Below are positions 1 through 8,842 of a stretch of 64,000 nucleotides of DNA, piece by piece (position 1 is the first letter of the stretch; each line of letters begins with the position of its first letter). The notes under the pieces were generated by a model. The model was not told where the DNA came from, searched no databases, and saw only the letters and a program-made list of their open reading frames with translations. The stretch covers positions 868,001-932,000 of the forward strand of contig NZ_PDJJ01000001.1 of assembly GCF_002563715.1 (NCBI RefSeq), read 5' to 3'. The stretch is from Isoptericola jiangsuensis. Its GTDB lineage: Bacteria > Actinomycetota > Actinomycetes > Actinomycetales > Cellulomonadaceae. The translations under genes were made by a program, and so were the position numbers.

Positions 1-1521
1 ACGTGCACGCTGGACGGCCTGACGAACAACGTCACCTACACGTTCACCGTGGTCGCGACCAACGAGGTCGGCGACTCGAAGGCGTCGCCGGCGTCGGCCG
101 AGGCGCGCCCCGACGAGAAGCCGGACCCGCCGGCCGCCCCGACGCTCGTCTTCGGCGACAAGTCGCTCGAGGTGACGTGGGAGAACGCGACCTACACCGA
201 CCGGTCGCCGATCCAGGCCGTCAACCTCGAGATCTCCCCGGCCCTGCCGTCGGGCGAGACGCAGAAGGTGGGTCTCACGGGCAACCGGATCGTGTGGGAG
301 GGCCTGCAGAACGGCACCGCCTACAAGATCCGCGTGCAGGCCGAGAACCTGGCGCCGGACCCCTCGGAGTGGGGTGCCTGGTCCGCCTCCGAGATCCCGG
401 CGGGCGTGCCCGACGCCCCGGCGGCCCCGACCGCCACGCGCGTCGACACGCCGCTGGGCGGGCAGGTCAACGTGTCGTGGACCGCGCCGTACAACAACGG
501 TGACGCGATCAAGGCGTACTCGGTCGACGTCTACGCCGGCGGCAGCAAGGTGCAGACGGTCGAGACGTCGTCGACCAGCTACGCCTTCACCGGGCTGGAC
601 ACCAAGTCGACCTACACGTTCGACGTCAAGGCGAACAACAAGGCGGGCTGGGGCGCCACGAGCGCGCGCTCCGCAGGGGTCACGCCGTACGGTCGCCCGT
701 TGACGCCGTCGGCGCCCAGCGCGTCGATCGACGCCGGTGACGTCGTGGTGACCTGGGCCGCCGCGGACGGGAACGGCTCGCCGATCACGGGGTACACCGT
801 GACCGCGTCGAACGGTTCGCGGACCACCACGACGGGGGGCCGCAGCGTGAAGTTCACCAGCCTGCCGGACGGCCAGAACGTCACCTTCACGGTGACCGCC
901 ACGAACGCGGGCGGCACGTCGGACGCGAGCCCCGCGTCCAACGCGGTCAAGCCGTTCTCCGCACCGAGCGCGCCGAGCGTGAGCTGGACGAAGACCTCGG
1001 CCACGGACGGTCGCTTCACCGTGAGCGGTCCGGGGAGCTGGAACGGCCAGTCCGGGACGGTCCACTGGAGCATGTCCGGGTCGGAGTCGAAGTCCGGCAC
1101 GGGCACCGGCAACGTCGGCGTCAGCGGCGGGTACGGCAAGTCGTACACGCTGCAGGCGCGGGCCTGCAACGACGCCGGCTGCTCCGCCTGGCGCTCGGCC
1201 TCCGGCAGCACCGACGCCCCGCCGGACCCGAGGATCTGGACCTCGGACTCGGGCATCGTCTTCAAGGTGAGCGGCTGCGACACGAACAACTGCACCCGGG
1301 TGCGCGTCCACTCCAACGCCGACGTCCCGTCCGGGACGTACAGCTTCCGCTGCTGGAACGACCGGAACGGGCCCAGCAACTTCTCGACCCAGACCGCCTA
1401 CCTCGCTTCCGGCGGGTACGCGGACCTGTACTGCGTCGTCGGCATCATGAACGGCGCCAACGTCTGGGCGACGGTCGACGGCAAGAGCTGGACCTTCGAG
1501 AAGCGGGCCTGGCCGCGATGA
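1..1521 (+). CDS. Multi-Fn3-domain protein, C-terminal part (PFNA 'fn3' type); 5' end outside window
   Basis: The frame is open from base 1, so the gene begins upstream; 506 residues are visible. They contain the tail of one fibronectin type III module (to about residue 38), then modules at about 41-133, 136-228 and 233-315, and a divergent one at 320-405. Each complete module begins with a Pro-rich linker and ends in the usual Y-x-F-x-V-x-A-x-N strand. The last 95 residues form a Cys-containing domain (Cys in the pairs ACNDAGC and GCDTNNC plus two single Cys), which suggests disulphides outside the membrane. The role is probably adhesion or protein binding at the cell surface. It lies 61 bp upstream of the MoxR gene and leads the cluster, as fn3 does in the bifidobacterial PFNA cluster. 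Any signal peptide or TM segment would lie in the missing N-terminus. Confidence 0.85.
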   Translation, partial: TCTLDGLTNNVTYTFTVVATNEVGDSKASPASAEARPDEKPDPPAAPTLVFGDKSLEVTWENATYTDRSPIQAVNLEISPALPSGETQKVGLTGNRIVWEGLQNGTAYKIRVQAENLAPDPSEWGAWSASEIPAGVPDAPAAPTATRVDTPLGGQVNVSWTAPYNNGDAIKAYSVDVYAGGSKVQTVETSSTSYAFTGLDTKSTYTFDVKANNKAGWGATSARSAGVTPYGRPLTPSAPSASIDAGDVVVTWAAADGNGSPITGYTVTASNGSRTTTTGGRSVKFTSLPDGQNVTFTVTATNAGGTSDASPASNAVKPFSAPSAPSVSWTKTSATDGRFTVSGPGSWNGQSGTVHWSMSGSESKSGTGTGNVGVSGGYGKSYTLQARACNDAGCSAWRSASGSTDAPPDPRIWTSDSGIVFKVSGCDTNNCTRVRVHSNADVPSGTYSFRCWNDRNGPSNFSTQTAYLASGGYADLYCVVGIMNGANVWATVDGKSWTFEKRAWPR

Positions 1522-1582
1522 CCTCGGCCCCCGGCACCGCCCCGCGCACACCCCTGAGAACCACGACCTGGAGAACCCACCG

Positions 1583-2557
1583 ATGAGCACGATGACCCCC
1601 GAGCAGGCCGCCTGGTTCGCCCAGACGTTCGACCGCATCGTCGGCAACGTCGCCCAGGCGCTCCTCGGCAAGGACGACCAGATCCGGCTCGCGCTGACGT
1701 GCATGCTGGCCGAGGGTCACCTCCTGCTGGAGGACGCCCCGGGCACGGGCAAGACGTCGCTCGCCCGGGCGATGGCGGCGAGCGTGCAGGGCACGAACCA
1801 CCGCATCCAGTTCACGCCGGACCTCCTGCCGTCCGACGTCACGGGCGTGACGATCTACGACCAGAAGTCGGGCCGCTTCGACTTCCACAAGGGCCCGATC
1901 TTCGCGAGCATCGTGCTGGCGGACGAGATCAACCGCGCCTCGCCGAAGACGCAGTCGGCGCTCCTGGAGGTCATGGAGGAGGGCCAGGTCACGGTCGACG
2001 GCGTCACCCACTCGGTGGGCGAGCCGTTCATGGTGATCGCGACGCAGAACCCCATCGAGCAGGCGGGCACCTACAAGCTGCCCGAGGCGCAGCTCGACCG
2101 CTTCCTCATGAAGACGTCGATCGGCTACCCGGACCTGGTCTCGACGGTGGAGATCCTCGCGGGTTCCGCGGTGCGCGACCGCAGCTCGGCCCTCCAGCCG
2201 GTGATCACCGGCCAGGCCGTCGTCGAGATGGCGTCCCTGGCGGCCTCCACGCACGTGGACCCGGCGATCCTCGAGTACGTGTCCCGCCTCGCGGAGGAGT
2301 CGCGGCAGGCCGCCGACGTCCACGTCGGCGTGTCCGTCCGCGGTGCGCTCGCCCTGGTGCGCTGCGTCAAGGTGTGGGCCGCCGCCCACGGCCGCAACTA
2401 CGTGCTGCCCGACGACGTGAAGGACCTGCTCCTGCCGACGTGGGCGCACCGTCTCGTGCTGGACCCCGAGGCGGAGTTCGCCGGTGCCACGGCGGAGACG
2501 GTCGTGGCGCGCCTGCTGTCGGACGTGGCCGCGCCGCAGGAGCGCCGCACCGCCTGA
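1583..2557 (+). CDS. MoxR-family AAA+ ATPase
   Basis: This 324-residue protein has the usual MoxR length. Walker A is GTGKT at residues 54-58, Walker B is VLADE at 111-115 followed by INRASPKTQSALLEVMEE, and sensor 1 is ATQNP near residue 153. The C-terminal lid carries the MoxR hallmark VSVRGALALVR. MoxR ATPases act as chaperones that remodel or load partner proteins and are nearly always encoded next to a DUF58 (VWA-like) protein, as here. It matches the 'aaa-atp' gene of the PFNA cluster. It is soluble, with no signal peptide. The ATG at 1583 is the first start after the Fn3 gene; no strong Shine-Dalgarno is visible. Confidence 0.95.
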   Translation: MSTMTPEQAAWFAQTFDRIVGNVAQALLGKDDQIRLALTCMLAEGHLLLEDAPGTGKTSLARAMAASVQGTNHRIQFTPDLLPSDVTGVTIYDQKSGRFDFHKGPIFASIVLADEINRASPKTQSALLEVMEEGQVTVDGVTHSVGEPFMVIATQNPIEQAGTYKLPEAQLDRFLMKTSIGYPDLVSTVEILAGSAVRDRSSALQPVITGQAVVEMASLAASTHVDPAILEYVSRLAEESRQAADVHVGVSVRGALALVRCVKVWAAAHGRNYVLPDDVKDLLLPTWAHRLVLDPEAEFAGATAETVVARLLSDVAAPQERRTA

Positions 2558-2603
2558 GGCCGGACCGCCGACCGCACCGCACCATCCCTTCACCGGAGCA
2601 GCC

Positions 2604-3950
2604 ATGACCACCACCACCGCGCCGGAGGCGACGACCGCCCCTGAGACGGCGGAGCCCGACGTCGTCGCACCCCCGGCACCGCCGGCCGCGCCGCAGCCGG
2701 AGCCGCGCCCGTCGGGCCGACGCCGGGCGGGGGCCGCGCTGGCGCCCGTCGCGGCGTCGGCGCAGGCCGCGCTGGCCGCGGCGCGCCGGCACGCCGGACC
2801 GGTGCTGGGCGTCGTCTCCCCGCTGGGCTGGTCCGTGCTGGTGCTCACCGCCGGCGCGTGGGTGGCCGGGCTGGTGCTGCACTGGGAGGAGTGGGCGCTG
2901 GTCGCCGTCACCGCGACCGTGGCCCTGCTGGCCGCGGTCGTGTTCGTGCTCGGGCGGCTGCGCTACGAGGTGACGCTGGACGTCGCGTCGCGCCGCGTCG
3001 TCGTGGGGGACCGTGCGGTCGGCCGTCTGCTGGTCCGCAACGGGTCGTCGCGCCCGATGCTCCCGGCGGTGATGGAGCTCCAGGTCGGGCAGGGCATGGC
3101 GTCGTTCCCGGTGCCGCGCCTGCGCCCCGACGCCGAGCACGAGGAGATCTTCGCGGTGCCGACCCACCGTCGCGCCGTGATCCCCCTGGGCCCGGTGCGG
3201 TCCGTGCGCGCCGACCCCCTCGGTCTGCTGCGGCGCGAGCTGCAGTGGACGGAGCCGGAGGAGCTGTTCGTCCACCCGCGCACCACGCCCCTGTCCGGCT
3301 CGTCCACCGGGCTGCTGCACGACCTCGAGGGTCGTGTCACCCCCGACATCTCCGACTCCGACGTGTCGTTCCACGCCCTGCGCGACTACGTGCCGGGCGA
3401 CGACCGCCGCCACATCCACTGGAAGTCGACGGCGCGCACGGGCCAGCTCATGGTGCGTCAGTTCGAGGAGACGCGTCGGTCCCGGCTGGCCGTCATCCTG
3501 TCGACCCGCAGCGACGACTACGCCGACCCCGACGAGTTCGAGCTCGCGGTGTCGGTGTGCGGATCCCTCGGGCTCCAGGCGATCCGCGAGGACGGCGGCC
3601 TGGCCGTCATGGTCCAGGCGGGCCGGGTCCGCGGCGACCACCGCACGCGCCTGCTCGACGATCTCACCCGGCTCGAGCTGTCCCCGGCACGGACCAGCCT
3701 GACCGAGGTCGCGCGGGCCGCGTCCGTGTCCGCGACCGACGCCTCCGTCGTCGCCGTGCTCGTCGGCAGCACCGTGACGCCCACCGACCTGCGCGCCGCC
3801 GCCGTCCGGCTGCCCGTGGACGCCCGGCTCGTGGCCCTGCGCTGCGCGCCCGGCAGCTCCGTGAGCCGCGGCCGCGTCGCCGACATGCAGGTGCTCACGC
3901 TCGGCGAGCTCGCCGACCTGCCCCACGCCCTGCGGAGGATCCATGACTGA
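2604..3950 (+). CDS. DUF58 domain membrane protein
   Basis: The protein has 448 residues from ATG 2604. The open frame extends 120 bases upstream, but that part overlaps the MoxR gene and reads as Arg-rich shadow sequence. The N-terminus is a Thr/Pro/Ala-rich cytoplasmic stretch, followed by two membrane segments at about residues 70-115. A beta-rich DUF58 domain follows, with the signature DYVPGDDRRHIHWKSTAR and, nearby, the conserved LMVRQFEET. DUF58 proteins pair with MoxR ATPases and probably scaffold an envelope complex. The gene overlaps the next by 8 bases, so translation is probably coupled. It matches 'duf58' of the PFNA cluster. Confidence 0.92.
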   Translation: MTTTTAPEATTAPETAEPDVVAPPAPPAAPQPEPRPSGRRRAGAALAPVAASAQAALAAARRHAGPVLGVVSPLGWSVLVLTAGAWVAGLVLHWEEWALVAVTATVALLAAVVFVLGRLRYEVTLDVASRRVVVGDRAVGRLLVRNGSSRPMLPAVMELQVGQGMASFPVPRLRPDAEHEEIFAVPTHRRAVIPLGPVRSVRADPLGLLRRELQWTEPEELFVHPRTTPLSGSSTGLLHDLEGRVTPDISDSDVSFHALRDYVPGDDRRHIHWKSTARTGQLMVRQFEETRRSRLAVILSTRSDDYADPDEFELAVSVCGSLGLQAIREDGGLAVMVQAGRVRGDHRTRLLDDLTRLELSPARTSLTEVARAASVSATDASVVAVLVGSTVTPTDLRAAAVRLPVDARLVALRCAPGSSVSRGRVADMQVLTLGELADLPHALRRIHD

Positions 3951-6477
3951 CCCGCGGCCGACCCCTCCGGCGGAGGGCACGGGCTCGACCGGGCGCACCG
4001 GCGGGACGTCGCGCACCTCGGTGCGGGCCGGGACCACGCGGGCCCGTCGCCGACCCGGCGACCGGCCCCGGGCGCTCACCCTCGGCGGTGTCGTCGACGG
4101 TGTCGTGCTCGCCGCGATGCTGGGCGTCGTCGCGCTCGGCTTCGGCCCGGCGTGGGGGACCACCGGCTATCTGCTGCCCGCCCTCGGCGGCGCCGCGGTC
4201 GGGCTCGCCGTCGCCTGGACGGCGGCGGCGCTGCGCTGGCCCGTGCTGCTCACCGCGGGTGCCACGGTGGTCGCGTTCTTCGTCCTCGGCGGTGCGCTCG
4301 CGCTGCCGGGCACGACCGTCGCGGGCGTCGTCCCCACCCCGGAGACGTGGCAGGTCCTCGCCGTGGAGTCGGTGCGCGGGTGGAAGGCGTTCGTCACCAC
4401 CGTGCCGCCGCTGTCCTCGTTCCCCGAGCTCGCGGTCGTGCCGTACCTGCTCATGACCGTCACCGGCGTGCTGGCCGGCACCCTGGCGTGGCGGGCCCGG
4501 CAGGCGGCGTGGGCGCTGCTGCCGGTGGCCGTCGCGTTCGCCGGTGTCGCGCTGCTCGGCACGATCCTGCCCGCCCGCCCGCTCGTCCAGGGCCTCGTCG
4601 TCGGCGTCGTGGGCCTGCTGTGGGCGTCGTGGCGGGCCGTCGAGACGCGCATGGAGGCGAACCGTCTGCTGTCGGACGCCAGCCGTGACGCCACCCGGCG
4701 ACTGCGCGCGCAGCGGGTCCGCGGCGGCGCGGTCATGCTGGCGCTCGGCGGGGTCGTCGCCGTGCTCGTCGCCCCGGCCACCGTCGCGGGCGAGGAACGC
4801 GTCGTGCTGCGCGAGGTCGTCACCCCGCCGCTGGACCTGCACCAGTACACGAGCCCGCTGGTGGCCTTCCGCGGCTACACCAAGGACCAGGCCGACACGA
4901 CGCTGTTCACCGTCACCGGGATGCCGGAGGGCGCCCGCGTACGGCTCGCCACCCTCGACGACTACGCCGGGACCGTCTACGACGTCGCCAGCGGCGGCGC
5001 CTCCGGCGTGTTCAACCGGGCCGGCGAGGTCATCGACACCGTCGCCGCGGGCACCCGCAGCGTCGTCGAGGTCGAGGTCGCGGGCTACGACGACGTGTGG
5101 CTGCCCGACGTCGGTGAGCTCGCCGGCATCCGGTTCACCGGCGAGCGCGCCGAGGCGCTCCAGGCCGCGACCTACTACAACGGGGCCTCCGGCACCGGGC
5201 TGGTCACGACCGGTCTGCGCCCGGGCGACACGTACGAGCTCGACGCGATCGTCACGACGCCGCCGGCCGAGGAGGACCTCGCGACGGTGCCGATCGAGGA
5301 CGTCGACCTGCCCACGGCGAAGGACGTCGCGGACGCCGTGCCCGCGAAGGCGGCGCAGTTCGCCGCGGAGGCGACCGACCCGTTCGAGCAGCTCACGAAC
5401 ATCCGCGACGTCCTGGTGGCGACCGGCATCTACTCCAGCGGCCTCGACAACCAGCCGCACTCGCTGCCCGGCCACTCGGCCGCCCGCATCGACGCGCTGC
5501 TGTCCCAGGACGAGATGGTGGGCGACGACGAGCAGTTCGCCACCGCGCTCGCGCTGCTCGCCCGGCAGGCCGGCATCCCGGCGCGCGTCGTCATGGGCTT
5601 CTACCCGGACGACCGCGAGTGGGAGCCCGGCACGCCGTACGTCGTGACGGGTGCCGACGTGCACGCCTGGGTCGAGGTGCCCTTCGAGGGGTACGGCTGG
5701 GTGCCGTTCGACGTGGTGCCGGACGAGGACAACAAGGTCGAGCCGCTGCCCCGCTCGCGGCAGGTCCCCAAGCCGCCGGTCCTGGAGGATCCGGAGACGC
5801 CGGAGGAGCCGCCGCAGGCGGACGCCGGCGAGGTCGAGGACGAGGACAAGGACGACGACGAGGCGGAGTCCGTCGACTGGCGGCAGGTCGCGATCGTCGT
5901 GGTGACGGTCGGCGTCCCGCTGCTGGTGCTCGCGGCGCCGCTGCTCGCGATCCTGCTGTTCAAGGCGCGCCGTCTGCGCCGCCGCCGGTCCGCCCCGGTC
6001 GCCGTCGACCGTGTCAGCGGTGGCTGGCGTGAGGTGCTGGACACCGCGACCGACCTCGGGGCCGTGGTCCCGGGGGCCGCGACCCGGCGCGAGAGCGCAC
6101 GCCTGCTCGCCGAGCAGCCCGCCACCTCGGCCGCCGGTCCCACCACGACGGCGCTCGCCCACCGGGCGGACCAGGTCGTGTTCGGCGCCGGCACCCCGAC
6201 GGACGCGGAGACGGCCGCCTACTGGGCGGACGTCGACACGGCGGTGCGGGACATGCAGCGCTCGGTGCCGTGGGGGCGCCGCGTCCGGGCCCGGTTCTCG
6301 CTGCGCTCGGTGCGCGGCGCGGACGCCCCGCCGCTGCGCGCCGCCGCGTGGTCCGCGCTGACGGCCGGGCCGCGCGCCGTCGGGCGCGGGGCCGGTGCCC
6401 TGACGGCGCGGGTGCGTGACAGGATGGCCCGCACGCGTCGCCGCAAGCAGCGTGCGCAGCAGCAGGAGGATCGATGA
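3943..6477 (+). CDS. Transglutaminase-fold membrane protein (TgpA-like), apparently lacking the catalytic Cys
   Basis: The protein has 844 residues. The N-terminal third carries about six membrane segments (residues ~50-290). An extracytoplasmic region follows, with a transglutaminase core at about 480-600, an acidic Pro/Glu/Asp linker, one more TM segment near 650-675 and a basic cytoplasmic tail. The core has the family's GIPARVV stretch, His574 in DVHAWVEV and Asp590 in VPFDVVP. Where active members have G-x-C-x-x-F, this protein has GDDEQFA (527-533), so Asp529 stands in place of the nucleophile. It is therefore probably a binding or structural protein rather than an enzyme. It matches 'tgm' of PFNA. 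ATG 3943 overlaps the DUF58 gene, and the 3' end overlaps the next gene by 4 bases. Confidence 0.88.
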   Translation: MTDPRPTPPAEGTGSTGRTGGTSRTSVRAGTTRARRRPGDRPRALTLGGVVDGVVLAAMLGVVALGFGPAWGTTGYLLPALGGAAVGLAVAWTAAALRWPVLLTAGATVVAFFVLGGALALPGTTVAGVVPTPETWQVLAVESVRGWKAFVTTVPPLSSFPELAVVPYLLMTVTGVLAGTLAWRARQAAWALLPVAVAFAGVALLGTILPARPLVQGLVVGVVGLLWASWRAVETRMEANRLLSDASRDATRRLRAQRVRGGAVMLALGGVVAVLVAPATVAGEERVVLREVVTPPLDLHQYTSPLVAFRGYTKDQADTTLFTVTGMPEGARVRLATLDDYAGTVYDVASGGASGVFNRAGEVIDTVAAGTRSVVEVEVAGYDDVWLPDVGELAGIRFTGERAEALQAATYYNGASGTGLVTTGLRPGDTYELDAIVTTPPAEEDLATVPIEDVDLPTAKDVADAVPAKAAQFAAEATDPFEQLTNIRDVLVATGIYSSGLDNQPHSLPGHSAARIDALLSQDEMVGDDEQFATALALLARQAGIPARVVMGFYPDDREWEPGTPYVVTGADVHAWVEVPFEGYGWVPFDVVPDEDNKVEPLPRSRQVPKPPVLEDPETPEEPPQADAGEVEDEDKDDDEAESVDWRQVAIVVVTVGVPLLVLAAPLLAILLFKARRLRRRRSAPVAVDRVSGGWREVLDTATDLGAVVPGAATRRESARLLAEQPATSAAGPTTTALAHRADQVVFGAGTPTDAETAAYWADVDTAVRDMQRSVPWGRRVRARFSLRSVRGADAPPLRAAAWSALTAGPRAVGRGAGALTARVRDRMARTRRRKQRAQQQEDR

Positions 6478-8012
6478 CGACGACGTGCACCGCGTGCGGT
6501 GCCCAGGGCCAGGCCGGCCGGTTCTGCACGGTGTGCGGGACGGCGCTGGGGGCACCCGCGGGCTATCCGGGACCGGACGAGCGGACCGACGCGACGACGG
6601 AGCCGGAGATGCGCGAGCAGACCCGGTACGGCGCGGTCGGCATGCTGCGGGCGGGCGCCGCGGCGCAGCAGGTCCCGCTCGCGGGCACCGGCCGCCGCGC
6701 GGGCGCCTACCTGCTCGACCTCCTGGCGGTCTCGCTGGTCGGTCTCGTCGTGGCCGTCGTCGTGGGTCTCGCGACCGGCCTGCCGGAGCAGTACGCCGCG
6801 CTGGCCGAGGTGACGACCCCGCTGGGCGCGGAGGCGGCGAGCACGGAGCTGCTCGGGACGCTGGTCGTGGTCTACGGCGCGCTGGGGCTGGTGAGCCTCC
6901 TCGGCTGGCTGGGCCTCGCCCTGGCGGACGGCCTGACCGGCCGCACGATCGGCGGTCGGCTGCTCGGCCTGCGCACGGTGTCCGCGGTCGACGGCGGACC
7001 GATCGGCGCGGGTCGGGGGCTGCTGCGCTGGCTGGTGCTGTCCCTGTGCGGCTCCGTGCCGCTGGTCGGCACGGTCCTGGTGCTGGTGTCGCCGAACTTC
7101 GACTCCTCGGGCCGCCGGCAGGGCTGGCACGACAAGGCGTCGCGTGCCGTGGTGCAGGACGTCCGGGGCGTGCCGCCGCGGACGTTCGCCCCGGCGAGCG
7201 CCACCGCGGGACCGCCGTCGGCGGTCCACCCCGCGCCGGTGCCCGTCGGTGGACCCGCCCCCGCCCCGGTGGCCGCGCCCTCCGGTCCGACGAACGGGCC
7301 GCAGGGCTTCGCGCCCGCCGCGACCGCCTCGGACCCGTGGGGGTTCCCGGCGGGAGACCGGGCCACCGGCGGCGTCATCACCGGCGTGCCGGGCTCGTCG
7401 GCGCCGTCCGGCGCCCCGACCCCGGCCTCGGCCGCACCCGCCGCGCCGGGCGTCGTCGACGCCCCGACGGTGATCGGCGCGCCCGACCGCGTGGCGGCGT
7501 CGCCGGCACCCGCACCGTCCGCACCGTCCACCCCGGTCCCCGCCGCCCCGGCGCCCGTCCCCGTGGCGTCCGTGGCCTCCCCGGCCCCGGCGACGGACGG
7601 CCTGGACGACGACCTCGAGCAGACCCGGTTCAGCGTCTCGTCGCACCGCGGCGTCGGCGGCACCGGCACGCCGCCGCGCATCGTGGTGCAGCTCGACACC
7701 GAGCGCCGCGTGCACGTGGCCCGGCGCACCCTCGTCGGCCGCAACCCGCAGCAGGACACCGGAGCCGCGGCCGAGCTCGTGCGGCTGGAGGACACGACCC
7801 GTTCGGTGTCCAAGACGCACCTGGAGCTGCTGCCCACGGCCGACGGCCTGACCGTGTCCGACCTGCGGTCGACGAACGGCAGCGCGCTCATCGCGCCGGA
7901 CGGCACGGTGCGTGAGCTCGCGCCCGGTACGCCGGCGACGGTCACGGCCGGCTGGACCGTGCAGCTCGGGGAGCGTCGTCTCACCGTGCTCGGGGCGGAC
8001 GCCGGCGCATGA
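6474..8012 (+). CDS. Zinc-ribbon / RDD membrane / FHA domain protein
   Basis: The protein has 512 residues. A zinc ribbon (CTACGAQG...CTVCG, two CxxC knuckles) occupies residues 5-24. An RDD domain with three to four membrane segments spans about 72-215. A Pro/Ala-rich linker of about 170 residues follows, then an FHA domain from about 402 to 510 with VGRNPQQ, a KTHLEL-type phospho-Thr contact and DLRSTNGS. FHA domains bind phosphothreonine peptides, so it is a plausible docking site for targets of the kinase encoded three genes downstream. ATG 6474 overlaps the previous stop (ATGA) and has a clear Shine-Dalgarno (aggagg). Confidence 0.88.
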   Translation: MTTTCTACGAQGQAGRFCTVCGTALGAPAGYPGPDERTDATTEPEMREQTRYGAVGMLRAGAAAQQVPLAGTGRRAGAYLLDLLAVSLVGLVVAVVVGLATGLPEQYAALAEVTTPLGAEAASTELLGTLVVVYGALGLVSLLGWLGLALADGLTGRTIGGRLLGLRTVSAVDGGPIGAGRGLLRWLVLSLCGSVPLVGTVLVLVSPNFDSSGRRQGWHDKASRAVVQDVRGVPPRTFAPASATAGPPSAVHPAPVPVGGPAPAPVAAPSGPTNGPQGFAPAATASDPWGFPAGDRATGGVITGVPGSSAPSGAPTPASAAPAAPGVVDAPTVIGAPDRVAASPAPAPSAPSTPVPAAPAPVPVASVASPAPATDGLDDDLEQTRFSVSSHRGVGGTGTPPRIVVQLDTERRVHVARRTLVGRNPQQDTGAAAELVRLEDTTRSVSKTHLELLPTADGLTVSDLRSTNGSALIAPDGTVRELAPGTPATVTAGWTVQLGERRLTVLGADAGA

Positions 8013-8842
8013 GCGTCGAGGTGAACCTCGGCCTGCTCTGGGGCGCGGCGACGCACCGGGGGGCCCGGCGCACGCTCAACGAGGACTCGTTCCTCGCCGG
8101 CGGCTCGGTGTTCTTCGTCGCGGACGGCATGGGCGGCCACGACGCGGGCGAGGTGGCCAGCGCGGCCGCGGTGGACGCCCTGCGACCGCTGCAGGACGCC
8201 CCGATCGTCGGCGTCGACGCGGTCCGGGTCCTGGTCCGGGCCGCGCACCACGCCGTGCGGGGCATCGAGACCGCGCCCGGCCGTGGTGCCGGCACCACCC
8301 TGTCGGGGGTGGTCCTCACCGAGCAGGGCGGCGAGCCGTACTGGCTCGTCGTCAACATGGGCGACTCGCGCACGTACCGCCTCGCCGACGGCGAGCTCGA
8401 GCAGGTGAGCGTCGACCACTCCGAGGTGCAGGAGCTCGTCGACGCGGGCGAGATCACCCGGGCCGAGGCGCTGACGCACCCCCGCCGGCACGTCGTCACG
8501 CGAGCGCTGGGCGCCCCGGAGACGCCGGACGCGGACTACTGGTTCCTGCCCGTCCACGCGGGCGACCGCCTGCTGGTCTGCTCCGACGGGCTGACGGGCG
8601 AGCTGACGGACGAGCGAATCGCCGTCCTGCTGCTCACGCAGCCCGACCCGCAGACCGCCGCCGAGCGGCTCGTGGCCGAGGCGCTGGCCGCGGGCGGCCG
8701 GGACAACATCACCGTGCTCGTGGTGGACGCGACCGGGCTGGCCGACGACCTGGAGAGCACGGCGCCGCGGGACGCGCGCGACCTGCGGGACGACGAGGAC
8801 ACGGTGCCGCGCACGGCGGCGTGGAGGGAGACGCTGACATGA
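8009..8842 (+). CDS. PP2C-family Ser/Thr protein phosphatase (PrpC/PstP type)
   Basis: This 277-residue cytoplasmic phosphatase has all PP2C metal-binding motifs: an NEDS motif near residue 27, ADGMGGHDAGEVAS, NMGDSRTY, CSDGLTGELTD and GGRDNITVLVVD. It would reverse the action of the cluster's Ser/Thr kinase. The gene overlaps both neighbours by 4 bases (ATGA), so its dose is tied to theirs. It corresponds to 'prpC' of the PFNA cluster. No membrane segment is present, unlike mycobacterial PstP. Confidence 0.94.
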   Translation: MSVEVNLGLLWGAATHRGARRTLNEDSFLAGGSVFFVADGMGGHDAGEVASAAAVDALRPLQDAPIVGVDAVRVLVRAAHHAVRGIETAPGRGAGTTLSGVVLTEQGGEPYWLVVNMGDSRTYRLADGELEQVSVDHSEVQELVDAGEITRAEALTHPRRHVVTRALGAPETPDADYWFLPVHAGDRLLVCSDGLTGELTDERIAVLLLTQPDPQTAAERLVAEALAAGGRDNITVLVVDATGLADDLESTAPRDARDLRDDEDTVPRTAAWRETLT

